From Idiomarina sp. MD25a (GTDB lineage Bacteria > Pseudomonadota > Gammaproteobacteria > Enterobacterales > Alteromonadaceae): a DNA stretch of 64,000 nt. The DNA lies in assembly GCF_001870515.1 (NCBI RefSeq), contig NZ_MDGT01000003.1:750842-814841 (forward strand), written 5' to 3'. The stretch's first letter is position 1; each line of letters opens with the position of its first letter. The notes under the pieces were generated by a model. The model was not told the origin of the DNA, did not search any database, and saw only the letters and a program-made list of their open reading frames with translations. The translations under genes and the position numbers were made by a program. Below are positions 61,756 through 64,000 of this stretch, in pieces.

Positions 61756-64000
61756 TTATGACAATATGGCGTTATAGCTTAATTCTTCTAGTGAGACGGG
61801 GGGCGAAATTAAATAGCCTTGAATTAAATGGCATCCCAGCGATAGCAAATGATCGGCTTGCTCTTGGGTCTCCACGCCCTCGGCGACCACTTCACGATTA
61901 AAGCGACCGCACAAATAAATGATGCTTTCGACAATCGCTTCATCGTTGGTATTCGTTTTTAGGTTCGTGATAAAGCTACGATCAATCTTGATTTCATCAA
62001 CGGGCAAACGTCTAAAATAAGTGAGAGAAGAGTAGTGTGTGCCGAAGTCGTCGAGTGCGGTGCGATAACCACAGAGGTGGCAGCGCTTCAGTATGTCGAC
62101 CGCTTCATCGAGGTCATCGATTGTGGTGGTTTCTAAAATCTCGAGCGTAATACCATTATCGCGCCCAGTATTTGATTCCGACATGGCTTCTAATCGACGT
62201 TTAAACAAATCGCTGTTGAAGTAATCACCACTAATATTAACACTGACATTGATTTTGTGGCCTGAACGGCGCCACATTGCTGCCAAGTGATGTGCTTCAT
62301 TCAGCACGTGATGGTCGAGCGCTATAGCGGCTTGAGAGCCTTGAATTTGCGGAATAAACGCCCCAGGCATCAATAGACCTCGGGTTTTGTGACGCCAGCG
62401 ACTGAGCATTTCGACACCCACTATTTGGTTGCTGTGCATATTAAATTTGGGTTGGTAGGCAAACTCTATCTGCCGCTCGTCGATGGCATAAAGGAGCTCT
62501 TTTATAAACTCTATCTTATGTTCGCGCTCTGAAGCTTGTTTGGCATCATGAATACTGACCTGATTCTTACCCTCACTTTTTGCTTGATACATTGATTGAT
62601 CTGCGAATCGGATGAGCTGTTCGGCGTTAGGTGTATCATTAGGGTATACCGCAACCCCCATACTCGCCGACACCATGATCATAATGTCATCGATTGAATA
62701 GGGTTGTGCGATAGCGTTGATAATCTGTTGATAGTCATCTTTGTTAGCGGAGCGGTTCAACAAAACGACAAATTCGTCACCACTAATACGGGCGACTGAG
62801 TCTTTGGAATAAATGGTATGTTTAATACGCGCCGCGACTAACTTCAGCAATTTATCGCCGACTTCGTGACCATAATTATCATTAATTGGCTTGAATCCAT
62901 CTAAGTCAATGTAACAGATAGAAAACTGCGATGGGGTTTGTGCATGGGTGAGCGTTTTAATATCTCGATCGAGCTGACGCCGGTTGGGCAAACCTGTCAA
63001 CTCATCATGAAAGGCCGCATGCTGCAGGTTGACGGTAAATTGTTTGCGCTCATTCACCATGCGGTTACGCTCGATCAATACACCCACGACCGAGGTCAGC
63101 GCATGCAAAGAGTCAACGAAAGCGGGCGTGTATTTATTAATGCGATTTGCTAGGCCGATTAAGCCGACCATTGTCTCACCGGAGTATACGGGGATCCCGA
63201 CATAATTCTGGATAGGTGGGTGACCGTAGGGCGTGCCACCCGACCGATTATCTTCTGCTGCATTATCGGTAATCAATACTTCGCCGCTAATCAGGGGTTT
63301 ACACAGCAAGTTATTGAGGTTTCTAAACTCTAAGCCATTACCTTTATTGCGCTCAAATAGTGCATTGGTCTCCGCGTTCCAAGCGATGTTAGTCAAGCTG
63401 TGAACCTTGAGGTAGGGTTGCTGCTCCTCATCGTAGAGGACCTCACCGATTAACCCAAACGCGCTCGAGGTTAGTTTTAGGATGTCATCGAGTAGAATAT
63501 CAAAGGTGAGTTGATCGTTATGGGTTGTCAGCAATAAATGCTGTGCTTTGATAATCACTTCATTTAGCCGGCTGGGTTGCACGGCATCGGGCAACGGAGC
63601 ACGACCTCGGCGCATGAATTCGTACTCGATCATGTGTACGAGATGACGTTGAATCTTGAGCTCATGACTGCTTATTGTCCGTGGCGAGCCGTGAATCAGA
63701 CACAGGGTGCCAATACGCTGTCCATTGGGTGCATGTAGCGCAATACCGCAGTAGAAACGTATAAATGGATAACCCGTTACCAAGGGGTTGTTAGAAAACC
63801 GACTGTCGGTTAATGCGTCATTGATGATAAAGGGTTCATCGCTTTGAATGGTGAACTGGCAAATGGATATATCGATAGGCGTCTCACATAGCGAGAGGCC
63901 AATTTTCGCTTTAAACCACTGTTGGTCGTCATCGACCAGGCTTATTAAAACGATATCGGTATTGAATATAAGTTTCGCGATATAAGCGATATTGTCGAAT
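61756..64000 (-). CDS. GAF-GAF-GGDEF-EAL protein, 5' end outside window
   Basis: The frame has no stop from 61756 to the window edge; the start is not seen. A first GAF domain (FDNIAYIAKLIFNTDIVLIS and TPIDISICQFTIQSDEPFII, then GIALHAPNGQRIGTLCLIHG), a second GAF (SLTNIAWNAE, YVGIPVYSGETMVGLIGLAN), a GGDEF domain with SGDEF (ARISGDEFVVLL) and no inhibitory Arg, and an EAL domain with VEMLSRW, DDFGTHYSSLTYFRRLPVDE and AEGVET. Likely a sensory phosphodiesterase; cyclase activity is uncertain because the first Gly is Ser. Confidence 0.9.
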   Translation of the reverse strand, partial: FDNIAYIAKLIFNTDIVLISLVDDDQQWFKAKIGLSLCETPIDISICQFTIQSDEPFIINDALTDSRFSNNPLVTGYPFIRFYCGIALHAPNGQRIGTLCLIHGSPRTISSHELKIQRHLVHMIEYEFMRRGRAPLPDAVQPSRLNEVIIKAQHLLLTTHNDQLTFDILLDDILKLTSSAFGLIGEVLYDEEQQPYLKVHSLTNIAWNAETNALFERNKGNGLEFRNLNNLLCKPLISGEVLITDNAAEDNRSGGTPYGHPPIQNYVGIPVYSGETMVGLIGLANRINKYTPAFVDSLHALTSVVGVLIERNRMVNERKQFTVNLQHAAFHDELTGLPNRRQLDRDIKTLTHAQTPSQFSICYIDLDGFKPINDNYGHEVGDKLLKLVAARIKHTIYSKDSVARISGDEFVVLLNRSANKDDYQQIINAIAQPYSIDDIMIMVSASMGVAVYPNDTPNAEQLIRFADQSMYQAKSEGKNQVSIHDAKQASEREHKIEFIKELLYAIDERQIEFAYQPKFNMHSNQIVGVEMLSRWRHKTRGLLMPGAFIPQIQGSQAAIALDHHVLNEAHHLAAMWRRSGHKINVSVNISGDYFNSDLFKRRLEAMSESNTGRDNGITLEILETTTIDDLDEAVDILKRCHLCGYRTALDDFGTHYSSLTYFRRLPVDEIKIDRSFITNLKTNTNDEAIVESIIYLCGRFNREVVAEGVETQEQADHLLSLGCHLIQGYLISPPVSLEELSYNAILS

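Noticed and set aside
1-64000. tRNA or rRNA genes
   Set aside because: No cloverleaf or rRNA-like stretch was recognised on either strand.

Overview
The window comes from a free-living, probably marine gammaproteobacterium. It encodes a photoactive yellow protein (PYP) operon, many membrane-bound GGDEF/EAL proteins, CsrA, a TonB-dependent siderophore receptor, Dps, QueH, a Dgt-type dGTPase and LPP20-family envelope lipoproteins. I cannot name the genus from the sequence alone.

Layout. 0-6.4 kb: a truncated GNAT gene, two small membrane proteins, a MerR-methyltransferase fusion, a secreted alpha/beta hydrolase in line with a two-component system, and a second hydrolase cut by an in-frame stop. 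6.4-9.8 kb: a compact PYP operon (apoprotein, p-coumarate ligase, aromatic amino acid ammonia-lyase) behind two identical dyads. 9.8-20 kb: small accessory genes separated by REP palindromes, with a RAYT transposase in the middle, plus a TonB receptor, Dps and QueH. 20-28.9 kb: a tightly packed eight-gene envelope operon (LPP20 proteins, lipoproteins, an MltC-like transglycosylase), preceded by a frameshifted metallopeptidase. 29-36 kb: an HlyD adaptor and FtsX-like permease, an MFS transporter and a GGDEF-EAL protein. 36-41.3 kb: an ECF sigma/anti-sigma pair followed by a DUF4331 operon whose last gene is cut short at a REP array. 41.3-64 kb: a diguanylate cyclase remnant, csrA, an M23 peptidase, VOC/LysR, several diguanylate cyclases, acid phosphatase, dGTPase, DUF502, a dehydrogenase, an EamA exporter with LysR, a second PYP-type ligase, a PepSY protein, a chemoreceptor and a GAF-GGDEF-EAL protein that runs off the window.

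The most striking signal is the REP family. Two hairpin types, GTAG-GTCGCGC-loop-GCGCGAC (type A) and GTAG-CGTGCGC-loop-GCGCACG (type B), are usually paired head to head as A-spacer-B'. The 5' tetranucleotide GTAG (or GTAA) is itself the stop codon of the neighbouring gene in at least thirteen cases on both strands, including the RAYT gene. In several other genes REP sequence encodes the C-terminus. The REPs therefore look precisely fitted to gene ends and have reshaped some proteins.

Other points: the two PYP-type ligases share an N-terminal carrier-like segment with an Asp-Ser motif, and four genes are broken or shortened (hydrolase, metallopeptidase, diguanylate cyclase, HupE-like protein). 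Three genes or likely genes are very short: a 35-residue membrane protein, a DUF6435 protein and CsrA.
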